Below, one piece after another: positions 41,902 through 51,486 of a stretch of DNA of 64,000 nucleotides. The notes beneath the pieces were generated by a model. That model did not search any database and was not told the DNA's origin. It worked only from the letters and a program-made list of their open reading frames with translations. The DNA lies in NCBI GenBank assembly GCA_013396915.1, contig VWZL01004361.1, positions 164,749-228,748 of the forward strand, given 5' to 3'. This DNA comes from Stercorarius parasiticus (lineage: Eukaryota > Chordata > Aves > Charadriiformes > Stercorariidae). The translations under genes and the position numbers were made by a program. The stretch's first letter is position 1; each line of letters opens with the position of its first letter.

Positions 41902-42015
41902 GTTTTCGAGACTGGGTTCCAAAGGAGCTGCAGAGAGTGGGTTGTGTGGAACTGTTGAACACAGTGCAGAGGCGAGTAAGGCCCAAACTCCACGTCTTTG
42001 GTGGGATTCACGAAG
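41902..42015 (+). CDS. MPPED2: MPPED2 coding exon (penultimate), carries the Gly-for-His active-site position
   Basis: This 114-bp exon completes a Gly codon (G|GT), encodes 37 residues beginning FRDWVPKELQRVGCVELL and ending HVFGGIHE, and leaves one base for a split Gly, giving a G|GTAAGG donor. Residues are about 219-255. Canonical class III metallophosphodiesterases have GHxH here. MPPED2 is known for a natural Gly at residue 252 that lowers catalytic rate and lets nucleotides such as AMP and GMP bind. The codon at 42003-42005 is GGG (Gly), with the second His intact at 42009-42011, so this copy keeps the MPPED2 state and is not MPPED1-like. The frame runs on past the donor to 42278, but that is intron. 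Confidence 0.95.
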
Positions 42016-45000
42016 GTAAGGAGCAGCACCACTCCCCTCTTCGCTCTCAGGCTGATTTCAAAGCAGCACATTGTGATGGTGTATTGCAAAGGCTGGATAA
42101 CGATTCTATGGTAATGGCATATTGGGCTAAAGAAGGGAGGGAATTGGGGGAAGTGACTGCGTGCACAGCACTTTGTAAATTTATGCTAGAATTAAACCAG
42201 ACTGTTTCAGGAACGTGTGCTACATTTAGCCACCTACATCTTTCGCTGTGCAAAGGTTGTTCCACACAGGTTATTTGAAAGAAATTCAAATTTTGACGAA
42301 CTTGGTTAGAGAAACATGAGATTCTCCACACTTGCAAGCCAAAATGAAAATGATCCCCATTATTCCTAGCACAGGCGCCAAGAAAGGTGCTAGAAAAAAG
42401 GGAAAAATGAAGGCAACTTACTGTCTCAGCTCACCTCCCTCAGAGTATAAGGAAAAGCAGAAAGGAGAGCATCTCGAGTCAGACATCAGGAGGAAAGATT
42501 GCCAGAACTCACTTTGCATACATTTCTTAAAGCATCCTGTAATACAGTTTGTACTGTGTATGTTACCGTCCAGCAGGCTCATATTTCAGAAGAGATATTT
42601 CCCCACCAGATCAGGCAGAGTGTGAAGCTTTGGAAACAATAAGCTCAGTTTGTGGCAGTGGAAGAGACTGAGAGACTAAATCCATTTTGGAGATACTTAA
42701 ATATTTAATACAATTTTGTAGCTTTCATGTGGCTGAGAGACAAACACTAGGAGTTCTGCCTAAGAGAGAGTGTAAGACTTTGTGACCCTCGAACTCGAAA
42801 TTACACATTAAATGCTTTATATTGTCCCCCCTGGAGGTTTCTCCATTGACTCTAATTACGTTTTCCATAGGCTTAAAGATTTGGAGGGCTTCATAAAAGA
42901 AAAATAAAAAAAGGACAGCTTTCTCAACTAGTGGTGTTGGTTTTTACGAAGCCCTTGTGACTTCGTACAATGAGGTTTTATGCCTGGAATCTGTAAATAA
43001 AGAGTTTATAATGGAAATACCGACATGACCTTAAGGATAGTAGCACGACTAGCAGTCTTTTCATGCACCCAGGAAAAGATGTGATATTTTATATAGTATT
43101 AATGCTTGCATATTAAGGATAAGTGAATACAGCAGGACTTCCAGCTAAAACTTGTGAATTATCTACAGCCTTTATAGGCACACTGGATGATGAGACTTCT
43201 AGTTGTAATAGTGTTAAGTAATGGGAGAGGAAGGTATTGTAACGTACAAGATCAGTACTGTGAGAAAGCAGTGAGGGACCACGTGCAGCACCTTGGTGCA
43301 GCACCTTGCATTTAAATCCCATAGGAAAGGTGGTAGCACCTATTCAAAGTGAACGTTCAAATACATTCTCGCAAGACTACTAACAAAACAGTTAAAATCC
43401 TGTTTAGTACTTACGCAGAAGACATAAGAACGTCTTGTTTCAGTACAGAAAGAAATAGCCAAGTGTTAAGAGCATTACCTTACAGTGCAATTAATTCTCA
43501 TTCAGCTCCAGCTGAGGTGAGCATGCGCCACATTACATTAAATCAACGGAGGCTTTACACACATTTTGGTGATGCGGGTTTTTTTCCTGGTTGATAAGCA
43601 AGAACAACCGCAAACAAGGCTTCTCCCACCATGAGATGATCTAAATCAAAATTGCCAGTCTAAATAAATAAAGTAATGCAGGCGGACAGTGCAGCAATTC
43701 TGAAGTGATTATTCTTTCTGATAGACACTGTGGGTAGCTGTATTTATCTTAGCTTTCAGACAGCGGTGATCTGTACTGTATCATAATGGTTTAGAAGAAA
43801 AACATTTTTTCCCTGTGGGTTAGCAATGGGAAGTTCTCTTTCTCCATGAAGGAGATTTTAGTTTTGGGTTTTTTTAAAAGCTGCATTTGGTGCCACATTC
43901 TTCCTAGATTTTTTTCTAGCTTCTTTGTTAGCTCTCTGTGGATATCAGCTGAAAACAATGGTAAAGCTTTCTCTCACCTTCTGCACTGGTGGAACTGGAG
44001 CCCCTGTCTCCACATCCTTGAGAGAATGTCTCTAAGAGGAGACCTTCTGCTTTCCCAGTGTCTCTGCACTTCTGTTATCATCTGTTTTCTCACATCACGT
44101 TTGCTGAATGAAGGCTCAGGTGTGATCCAGTTGATGGCTCACTATAGTTTGCTCCACTTGCCCAAAATTACTGGAGTGCACAGCCCTCTGTTACGTCCTG
44201 TTCCTGGGCGGCCGGTGGGAGGGAAGCTGGAGGCCAGCAGAGAAAGAGCTGCTGTGTGTGAACATAAGCATTGCTGGCCAGATGTTCAGAAGGTTGAGAA
44301 CAGTCTTCAGCATCCTGAAACTGATGCCAGAATGTTACTGAGGAGTCAAGTCCTTGGCATGCTGAAAAACCCGCGATTGCTGTTCGCTTCTTGCTTTTTG
44401 ATCTGGGAACAAGTTATCAAGATCCCTTCATAATGAAAAGCAGTCATCCGTTTAACTTTCACCTCTGTTTTCTGCTTGAGCTGGGGTCATCCATTGACCT
44501 CCAGAGCTCCAGTTGTGTTTATAGCAGGAGATGCCTTTCCTTAGTCATGATTTTCACTGGTAGATGTCATATATATGTATATACGTGTGTATATATGAGT
44601 GTGTGTATGTGTAAAAGGTAAATATTGACATACGTGTGTTTTTAACCAGCTAATGAGTTTCTGTGGTTTCACAAGGCAGTGTGAACACCACCTTGGCAGT
44701 CCTGTGATGAGGAACTGGATGATGAAGGCTAGCACGGGGAAAGCTTACTGGGTTCGTTCATTGCCCAGAGAGGGGTTTTTGTAGGTGAAACCAAAGTTAC
44801 TTCTAAATCTTTTATTCCCGATTCGTCTTTTTCTTATGACAGATATTACAGGCATGCAAACTACAGCTCACTAATGAAGTAATTAGAAAAAGTACCTGTG
44901 ATTTTTGTTTCTGCTGTATCCAATTGCAACAGAGGATTTTCCATGGGGGGGAAATGTTTGTACATAAACCGAAAGCATCGGTTCTTATTTCAAATACAGT

Positions 45001-45179
45001 ACATTGTATTTTTTTTCAATCAAGCCTTTGTGGCAGCTTTCAAGAGCTTGTATCATTTTGAAGGGATTAATTTAATTTTATTCCAAAGCATTGATCCCAC
45101 AACAAGCTTTCAGTGGAGCCTGCCCAGGGGCAGTATCGTTTGTTTATATTACAGTAAGTGTGACACATTCTCCTTACAG
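42016..45179 (+). other. MPPED2 intron (about 3.2 kb)
   Basis: It runs from GTAAGG to TTCTCCTTACAG. It contains an exact 13-bp tandem duplication (43283-43308), a TA/TG-rich stretch at about 44567-44612, and a 195-codon open frame on the sense strand (43846-44433) with no recognisable family. No additional exon with good splice sites is evident. Confidence 0.85.
43283..43308. repeat. Exact two-copy 13-bp tandem repeat
   Basis: GTGCAGCACCTTG occurs twice without a spacer. It is perfectly conserved between copies, so it is probably a recent slippage or duplication event inside the intron. Confidence 0.9.
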
Positions 45180-45298
45180 GTTATGGCATTATGACGGACG
45201 GTTACACAACCTACATCAATGCTTCAACGTGTACAGTCAGCTTTCAACCAACCAACCCTCCAATTATATTTGACCTTCCAACCCCTCAAGGATCATGA
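45180..45298 (+). CDS. MPPED2: MPPED2 last constitutive coding exon and stop
   Basis: After the acceptor CTTACAG it completes the split Gly and encodes 38 residues from YGIMTDGYTTYINASTC to the C-terminus FDLPTPQGS, followed by TGA at 45296-45298. This is the conserved C-terminal strand region of MPPED2. From memory the mammalian protein ends PNPQGS, so the Asn-to-Thr change would be the only difference in this last exon that I can point to. The three exons together give about 116 residues, which puts the terminus at residue 294 and matches the usual family length. The coding sequence is intact, with no stop or frameshift. Confidence 0.95.
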
Positions 45299-45390
45299 AG
45301 CACTACTGCACATTTGGAACCAGGGAAGGTCTATAAACTGCCATTTTCTAATTATAAAACTTACATTCTCTTACATGTTTATTTCAAAAT

Positions 45391-45474
45391 TGGGGGAGGG
45401 GGGGTGCGAATTTGGGGGAGCCATGGGGTTTTTGGTTTTGGGGTGGGGTTTGGGGTTTTGGGGTTGTTTTTTTT
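45391..45474 (+). other. G-rich tract in the MPPED2 3' UTR, G-quadruplex prone
   Basis: Within 84 bases there are eight runs of four or more G (5, 7, 5, 4, 4, 4, 4 and 4), separated mostly by one to five bases. The 3' part is GGGGTGGGGTTTGGGG followed by TTTTGGGG. The G-rich strand is the sense strand of MPPED2, so the transcript itself would carry the motif upstream of both poly(A) signals. Confidence 0.85.
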
Positions 45475-45592
45475 GTAAATTACTGGTACAAAAGAAACGA
45501 GAAGAAAAGTTAGAGGTTGTGCTTTTTGGAAATGCAGCATTCATTTTAAATTGATAAAGCATTGTGAATTTGTAAAATGAATTTTGTTTTTC

Positions 45593-45598
45593 AATAAA
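45593..45598 (+). promoter_or_regulatory. Proximal poly(A) signal AATAAA
   Basis: Canonical hexamer 295 bases after the MPPED2 stop codon, in an AT-rich context with T-rich sequence on both sides. Confidence 0.55.
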
Positions 45599-46621
45599 TT
45601 TGCCATTGTAAATTGTTATAGTGTTCTCAAAAGGACAGCCAAGCTTTCTTTTAATAAGTGAGAGACCTTATTTTAATATTGTATTATAAGCTAAAAAAAT
45701 AGGCAGCATTTAAAAACACCCAAATTTGCACAACTTATGTTATTGTCGGGGTTTTTTAAGTGTCTTCTTTTTCCCTAGGTCTAAATGTTAGCTTTTCATC
45801 TCCACTTATATCAATGATTTTTTTTTTATTATTTTTTTTTTTTTTTTAATTTTTAGTAGCACAAACAATATTTTGGGGTCCATTTACCTCTTGATATGTG
45901 TGCATGTACTGGAACTTGGGTCTGTTAGCAGTAGAATGCAGCAAGGGGAGGATAGACTTCTCAGTTGTTTGTCTCTACCAGCTTTATGCGTTAAAGACTG
46001 ATATAGATAGCCACAGCCTGTATGTGATATCTACCTTTTATTGTTTGTTTTTAAATTATTTTAGCTTTAAAAGACTGGGGGTGAAAGCTGCAAAGAGCAG
46101 GTATTTCATGCAGTAAAAAAAAAAAATAAAAATGTAAATGCGGACTCCTTTTAAATATGAATTTATATATATATGTATTTTTTGTGCATTATAACTAAGC
46201 TAGGATTTAATATTGCCAGTATAGCATCTGCAAAATTATGCTGTACAGCACATCTAAATTATGAAGGATGTGACACATTTTCCAAGTGCTCAAGGCCTTC
46301 AAGAGCCCGAGTTAAATCTTTGTCGTAGTTCAGGCATGTATAGAGTCAAATGGATACAATCAAGCCTAACTAAAATAAGGCTTAGTTGTCCTTTATATTT
46401 AAATATTCTTCTTGTCTTTTTATTTCCTTTTTCTTATTTTGCACTGTGTGTAAATGCAATCTCGCTAGCACAAAATATTGTTGCAGATAGTTATTTCTGT
46501 TCTACCACTGTAAATGCTATTGAGCTTTGTTCTATTTTATGTTACCTTGTTAATGGAATTTAGAAAAGCAGTTGTTTCTTTAAATTTATTGTGATATTAT
46601 ATCTAGCGGCCTTTATATGCA

Positions 46622-46627
46622 AATAAA
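46622..46627 (+). promoter_or_regulatory. Distal poly(A) signal AATAAA
   Basis: Canonical hexamer in TATGCAAATAAAATTGC, followed 25-50 bases later by GTGGTTTAAGGG and GTTTTTCTGTGG, which fit a G/U-rich downstream element. A further AATAAA at 46734-46739 is an alternative. Confidence 0.6.
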
Positions 46628-46645
46628 ATTGCAAGATTTTTAAAT

Positions 46646-48598
46646 ATGTGGTTTAAGGGAATTTTGCGTTTTTCTGTGGCATTAACAATTGGGAGAGGGG
46701 TGATAAGGGTAAGTAAGAACTTTTCTATTCCTCAATAAATTTTTATTGCTTACCATTCATAGGATGTCAGTTGGGTCGATAAAGCACTCAGACTTTTCCT
46801 TCCGTTTCTCTGCCATCCATCTTTCCATTCCTTTTAGACAGAAGAGATTTTTCTCTTCAGATGTTATAATGCAGCGCAACCCAGTTTGCGCAGTTGAGCC
46901 TTGTAGGATACTGTTCCGGACAACAGGAGGAAAAATTGATTAGGCAGTAACCTTTGTACTTCTTTGCTTGGTCATTAGTACCGAGCTGCAGGTGCTTTAT
47001 GCTCGTCCACTCTGGGTTAAGAAATGAACAGGCACGGGTGAAATATAGCACTTTTTATCTGCATCTCTGCTCGGTTTTGTGGCTACAAAGAGAATTGCAG
47101 GGGAAAGTGGTCCAGTGTATGCCAGTAGAACGGCAAACAACAGGACCTGCTGGTACTGCTGCAGTGCGGTTAACTGTATAATAACAGAATCTCATTCAAA
47201 AATAGAAGTTATGGCTGTGAAAATGCAGTTTCAAACATGAGAAGGTAAGGCATTGCTTTCATGAATCCGCACCTGCAGCAACGTGAAACAAGACCTGGAA
47301 AGCCACAGAGTACTCCCATTTATCTTAGCAGGTTGTTTACTTTTGACATTATTTTGATGCAAAGGTTATAGGCAGCAAATTTTTGGCTCTTAACAGCAGA
47401 ATGCTACTCAGAGGACTGCTGCTTGTGTATTTTGATGCAATACGAATTACACATAACTACGGAGTTTGGCTGAGATTTTCCGACTTACAAGGCTGCTATA
47501 CCAAAATCTTCTCTAGGAAAGAAGCTGCTGAAACTCTTTTATCTAGTCCTTGTTTTGTACGTGGAGTTTCTTGTGAGGTTTCCTTGTGGACTAGACAGGC
47601 ACCTACACTCTTTAATGACATCTGCCCTGCTTTGCTTGCAGCGCTGGTTATTTTATCAGTTGAGCCAAAGGGGAAAAAAGTCTCCAAATATCAGTCCTTC
47701 CTTTTGGAAGTAGATGCAGGATCTGTCCTGTGGGTGTTTTGCAGCCAGCAATGGGAAGACTAGGGAATTGGTTTGGCAAGCACAGTTGTTTACTGGCAAA
47801 GAACACGGCTACATTTAAGACGGCTGCCCTTCCTCAGATAAGGCGTTTTCTTGGAGCACACAGAAATCGTATATATAGTGCGCCTTCGGTCATTCTCTTC
47901 CACTGATCTGTTGCTTGTTGCGACTGCATAAGGAGGAAAGATCCATCACCTGAGATGCTTTGTAGTGCCGTGTACTTCCAGAGGAGTGGAGAAAAGCCGC
48001 TGTGTCTGGATTGCTCTCTGTCCTTCTGAAAGACCTGGCGCCTCTTCCCTAGCTAGGACAGGTACAACCATGGAACCAGTCTGTTGTTTTCCACTTCAGG
48101 TATCTGCCTCTAGTGAAAACCGGGTTATTCCTAAAGCCAAAATTTGAAGCCTGCTGCTTTGTTCCAGGATTTGAGCAGCATGAAGCCTTCTGGCAACAGA
48201 CGGAGGCAGATGAGTAAAGGCTGGCATAAATGCAGCCAGGAGTCTGCCTTGGGTGAGGCTGCTGGTGAGAGACTACCACAAGCAATGCCTTGAAGAAGCA
48301 AAAGTCTGTCCCAGACGCTGCAATTAACTGTAAGCTGGTACATGTAGCTGTAGATGTCCTAAAGGTGTGTATCTTTTGGTTTCAGCTGTTGGCCATACGG
48401 CTGTTTGGCTGTGTGGTGCAGCGGGTGTGTTACCAAGTGGTTCTCACTGGGTTATGAGGGCCTGGGTTTGTAGCACCAGGCTAAGACTCTCTGCTTCCAC
48501 TTAGACAGGCATCAAGGGCAGGCACAGCTTTGTCATCTGTGGATGTTGGTGCTGAGTACAACTATTAATTAAGAGAAATACCTAATCTTCAGGGGTTG
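46646..48598. other. Downstream non-coding stretch
   Basis: It includes another AATAAA at 46734-46739 and a 126-codon plus-strand frame at 47383-47763 that I do not recognise. There is no clear exon or transposon. If the exon at 48978 belongs to MPPED2, this interval would be part of a long alternative last intron. Confidence 0.5.
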
Positions 48599-48675
48599 AA
48601 TCATAAAATCACAGAATGGTTTGGGTTGGAAGTGACCTTAAAGATCATCTAGTTCCAACCCCCCTGCCGTGGGTA
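48599..48675 (-). mobile_element. CR1 LINE 3' end (5'-truncated)
   Basis: The + strand reads AATCATAAAATCACAGAATGG, then TTTGGGTTGGAAGTGACCTT, then AAAGATCATCTAGTTCCAACC, ending at the CCCTGCC motif. This is the antisense of the avian CR1 3' terminus, which ends in ATTCTATGATTCTATGATT repeats. The copy is close to the remembered consensus and only about 75 bases long. Confidence 0.95.
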
Positions 48676-48977
48676 CTTTCTAGGTGTGTGTTTTCTCTTG
48701 TATCGTGTTTCTCTGTCAGCTTCACCTTGCACGTGGCCGGTTGTTCAGCAGTGAGCTTGTTCTTCTCCACGGCAGGAACTTTTTAATTTTATCCCCTCAA
48801 TTTTCCATTCATCCTTTCAGAATTTGATCCAGCTTTTCCTTTTCTGAGACAGCTATTGTTTTGGCTAGCAGCAATTACAAAAGGGCCAGGAAAACATCAG
48901 CAGTTTGGCATTTTTTCTTTCTGTACTCTTTAGAGATTTGGAAGCATGTACTTGTCTGTCTTTGCTGTCACAGGCAG

Positions 48978-49144
48978 GTAAGTTTTCCCTTGCTGGATGT
49001 CGGCCATATCTGACAATCAAAGTAAATGGGACACAGTATGATGTGAAGAAGTTTGATTTCACAGGAGGCAAAAGTGTGATGAATCTGCTTCTTTTCAAGG
49101 ATCCTTCAGTACTAAAAGTAGCTCAATATCTGTATGCAGAATAA
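48978..49144 (+). CDS. Candidate alternative terminal exon of MPPED2
   Basis: After an acceptor CACAGGCAG this segment opens with GT AAG and encodes 54 residues (KFSLAGCRPYLTIKVNG .. VLKVAQYLYAE) ending in TAA at 49142-49144. Its phase (two bases completing a codon) matches both upstream MPPED2 donors, 39200 and 42015, which each end in one G. Joined after 42015 it would replace the last 38 residues with 54 different ones. Joined after 39200 it would also remove the GGIHE motif. The peptide looks protein-like, with alternating hydrophobic and charged residues, low repetition and a balanced composition. I do not recognise it as another family. The same GTAAGT could instead act as a donor of a tiny upstream exon. 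The AATAAA at 49140-49145 overlaps the stop. Recognition is uncertain; the strength of the case is the phase match. Confidence 0.5.
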
Positions 49145-49171
49145 ACCTTGGATAATAAGTCTTTCTCCCGG

Positions 49172-49240
49172 GTCTGATCCAAGCCCATTGAACTCGGTGG
49201 GAGTCTTTCTATTGACTTCAGCTGGCTTTGGATCAGACAC
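49172..49240. repeat. Old interspersed repeat with GATCC-arm inverted structure, copy 3 (best preserved)
   Basis: The left arm GTCTGATCCAAGCC pairs with the right arm GGCTTTGGATCAGAC with a single-base insertion. The interior carries CATTGAACTCGGTGGGAGTC and TCTTTCTATTGACTTCAGC. The sequence CCATTGACTTCA..GGCTTTGGATCAG is a motif I associate with widespread bird and reptile repeats, but I cannot name the family. Confidence 0.7.
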
Positions 49241-50360
49241 CTGGCATCTATCTGGATTGTGTTTCTGTCTATTACTCATCCTTCAAACTGGAGGAGATGG
49301 TCCCTGGTTAACATGCAAGAACCTCTTTGCAGGAAGGGGGGACCTACCTATTTTAAGTGCTGAATCTTTCCAAGTGATTGATTAACAGCAGCGTAGTCGA
49401 TTAACCTTTCTTCTTCTGAGAGCAGCTTTCATCTAGTCATCTCGATAAGGCTGAAAGCAGTCAAGGCCTTTATCAGGGGAGGGCTGCAGAACAGGATGTT
49501 CCCCAGAGGTGATTGGTTCCCAATTCTCTCTGCATAGTGAATTTAGTGAATTCAGCAGACCTTGAGGTCAAGCATTTATTAGGCTAAGAGACTGTCAAAT
49601 CAATCTGGTCTACTCCAGGCAAGTTCTACCAGGAGAATGGGTTTTGCCAAGACTCTGTCTAAGAAATAGATTGATGACTAACTCCTGGTTGAAGCTGCCT
49701 TTCTCTTTTCCATTTTCCGTGAATCAGATTTTTTTCCCCTCACTGACACCAATATTTTCTCCCTAGACAAATTTTATTAAGGAAACTCCTGGAAACCATC
49801 TATAATTTAAGTCGCAGGGAGACTTCCAAACTCCGTAGCCCTTCCATTCTGTGTTAAATTGACCCAAGGGCTTTCTTTGAGACCTTGCTTTTGACCACAC
49901 CTTATTGAATTACATTTCTGGAATTTTCTTTTCACCCCTTCTCCCCCCCCCCCACCCCTTTTTTTTTTTTTAACTTGAGGATATTTTCTAGCAGTTATAG
50001 ACAGGCAGGGATCCTTACTTTCCCTGCCCAACATAACTTCTTATTGGAAAGAGAAATGCATTGCAAAAGCTGCATGGGACAAAGCCTGCACAACAGAAAG
50101 CGGTGTATTATGTCTTGCCTCTACTTTGGGATACAGATCCTAACTTCCTTGTAGATTCCTCATTTGCAGTAACCGGTCTTTTACGCACCATCATTGTTTC
50201 TAATTTACGTTCGTCTGCTACTCAGATAAAATGACGCTATGATCAGGCTTAGACACCTACATCAGCTGTTGGCCCTTGTGGGACACGCGATGCACTTTTG
50301 CAGGAAGTCCCAGCCATCGCAGCACTGTCTGACCTGTAGAAGCACGAAGAAGGGGACTCT

Positions 50361-50366
50361 AATAAA
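50361..50366 (+). promoter_or_regulatory. Possible poly(A) signal for the alternative MPPED2 exon
   Basis: AATAAA in CTCTAATAAATGGG, about 1.2 kb after the candidate alternative stop. It matters only if that exon is real. A chance hexamer is quite possible in this base composition. Confidence 0.25.
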
Positions 50367-51380
50367 TGGGTGCGGCCTAAGTGCAACATGGAAGGCTAAA
50401 GTTGGGTTTTAACATTTTCAGCTCCAGTTTTCAAGAGAAAATGCAAGAGAAATCTGAGTGAGTTTTAGTGCACAAAATTGTTTTTCAGTCACCCATATTG
50501 ATCCCGCCNGGCTTGAGCCAGCCAGCTTTGTAATGATTAATTTATGATGTGGCTATAAGGATACATCTCATTTTGTTTTACCAGTTTTCCTCAGGCTCAA
50601 TTCGCTTCTTGTTGTTTATAGAATAGAATCAAGAGGAGTCCTTCATTTCTTCTAGGCAGCATTTCCCTGCAGTTCTTACTATGCAATTTGGTAATTTGTT
50701 TTGTACCTAAGGTTTCTGTTCATGGGAGAGTGTCTGACAAAAACGGGTACCTCAGTTTAGCGTAACTGAATGAATGGCCAACAGTCATCTCTTCCTTAAA
50801 CAGAGGGTAGTATTTATCCAGGTGGATGGCTCGGTGGCACTATAGGACTTGTCAGCTTTACAAACTGAGGAGTTAGGACTGCAAGAGTCCTGCGAGAGAA
50901 GACTCTTAAACTAGAAAATATTCAAAAGTGGACTTGAAAGTGTGGACTTAAAAGTATAAAACCAAAGACTTAAGTCTTCCTCAAATCCCCTTAAAATTTC
51001 TTTTTGAACTACTGTTACTATTTAAGTGGCTCAAACGTGTCAGTCTGTTGCCAAGGGCTTTCAGTGGTGGACTATTAGAAAAGGAACAACCCAACAAATA
51101 CTAAGTTTCTTGCGTCCTGGTTATAAGCATTTTCAACATTCAGTGGTATGTGAGTATTTCAGCAAAATATGTTTTCTCTTCTGGCTGCTGAGAGTCACTG
51201 CCGTTGGAGTGAAACTTTTCTTTTTTTGTTAGTTGTCGCTATAGGTAGTATTGCCCAAAATCAGCATGGATCTGCTTGCTTTGGGAGCTCATTATGCACA
51301 TAACAAGGGATCCCCCATGTAAGGCTGAGTCTAAAGGGCAGGATGCTGAAAAGGTAGGAGGAAAGGAGTCTCTTGAGTTA

Positions 51381-51486
51381 ACACTGAAAAGTGACCGACT
51401 TGCCCAAGAATCACACAGGAGATTTCACAGTCCTAAGAACCGAATCTGCATCTCCTGAGCAGTCTTCTAGCTCTTTAACTACAGTT
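51381..51486 (+). mobile_element. MIR-like SINE remnant
   Basis: It contains GTGACCGACTTGCCCAAGAA, then TCACACAGGAGATTTCACAG, then ACCGAATCTGCATCTCCTGA and CTAGCTCTTTAACTAC. The order matches the MIR 3' half (GTGACTTGCCCAAGATCACACAGC .. GAACCCAGGTCTCCTGA .. GTGCTCTTTCCACTAC). Divergence is high. Confidence 0.75.

Larger units (their letters stand above)
45299..46645 (+). other. MPPED2: MPPED2 3' UTR (inferred)
   Basis: Sequence after the stop is AU-rich with long T runs (about 45815-45850). It contains AATAAA at 45593-45598 and again at 46622-46627, the latter followed by G/T-rich DNA at about 46650-46680. This fits a proximal and a distal polyadenylation site. The distal end near 46645 is an inference from the hexamer and the downstream G/T element. 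Confidence 0.65.
49145..51380. other. Downstream non-coding stretch, possible alternative 3' UTR in its first part
   Basis: It begins just after the candidate alternative stop. It holds the GATCC inverted-repeat element at 49172-49240, a C run joined to a T run at about 49944-49972, an AATAAA at 50361-50366 that could end a transcript using the candidate exon, and a single unresolved base at 50509. No other gene is recognised. Confidence 0.5.

Noticed and set aside
41892..42278. 128-codon frame that includes the MPPED2 exon
   Set aside because: Only 41902-42015 is exon. The rest is readthrough past a consensus GTAAGG donor.
50509..50509. Single ambiguous base in an otherwise clean sequence
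   Set aside because: It is a base-call ambiguity with no structural meaning.
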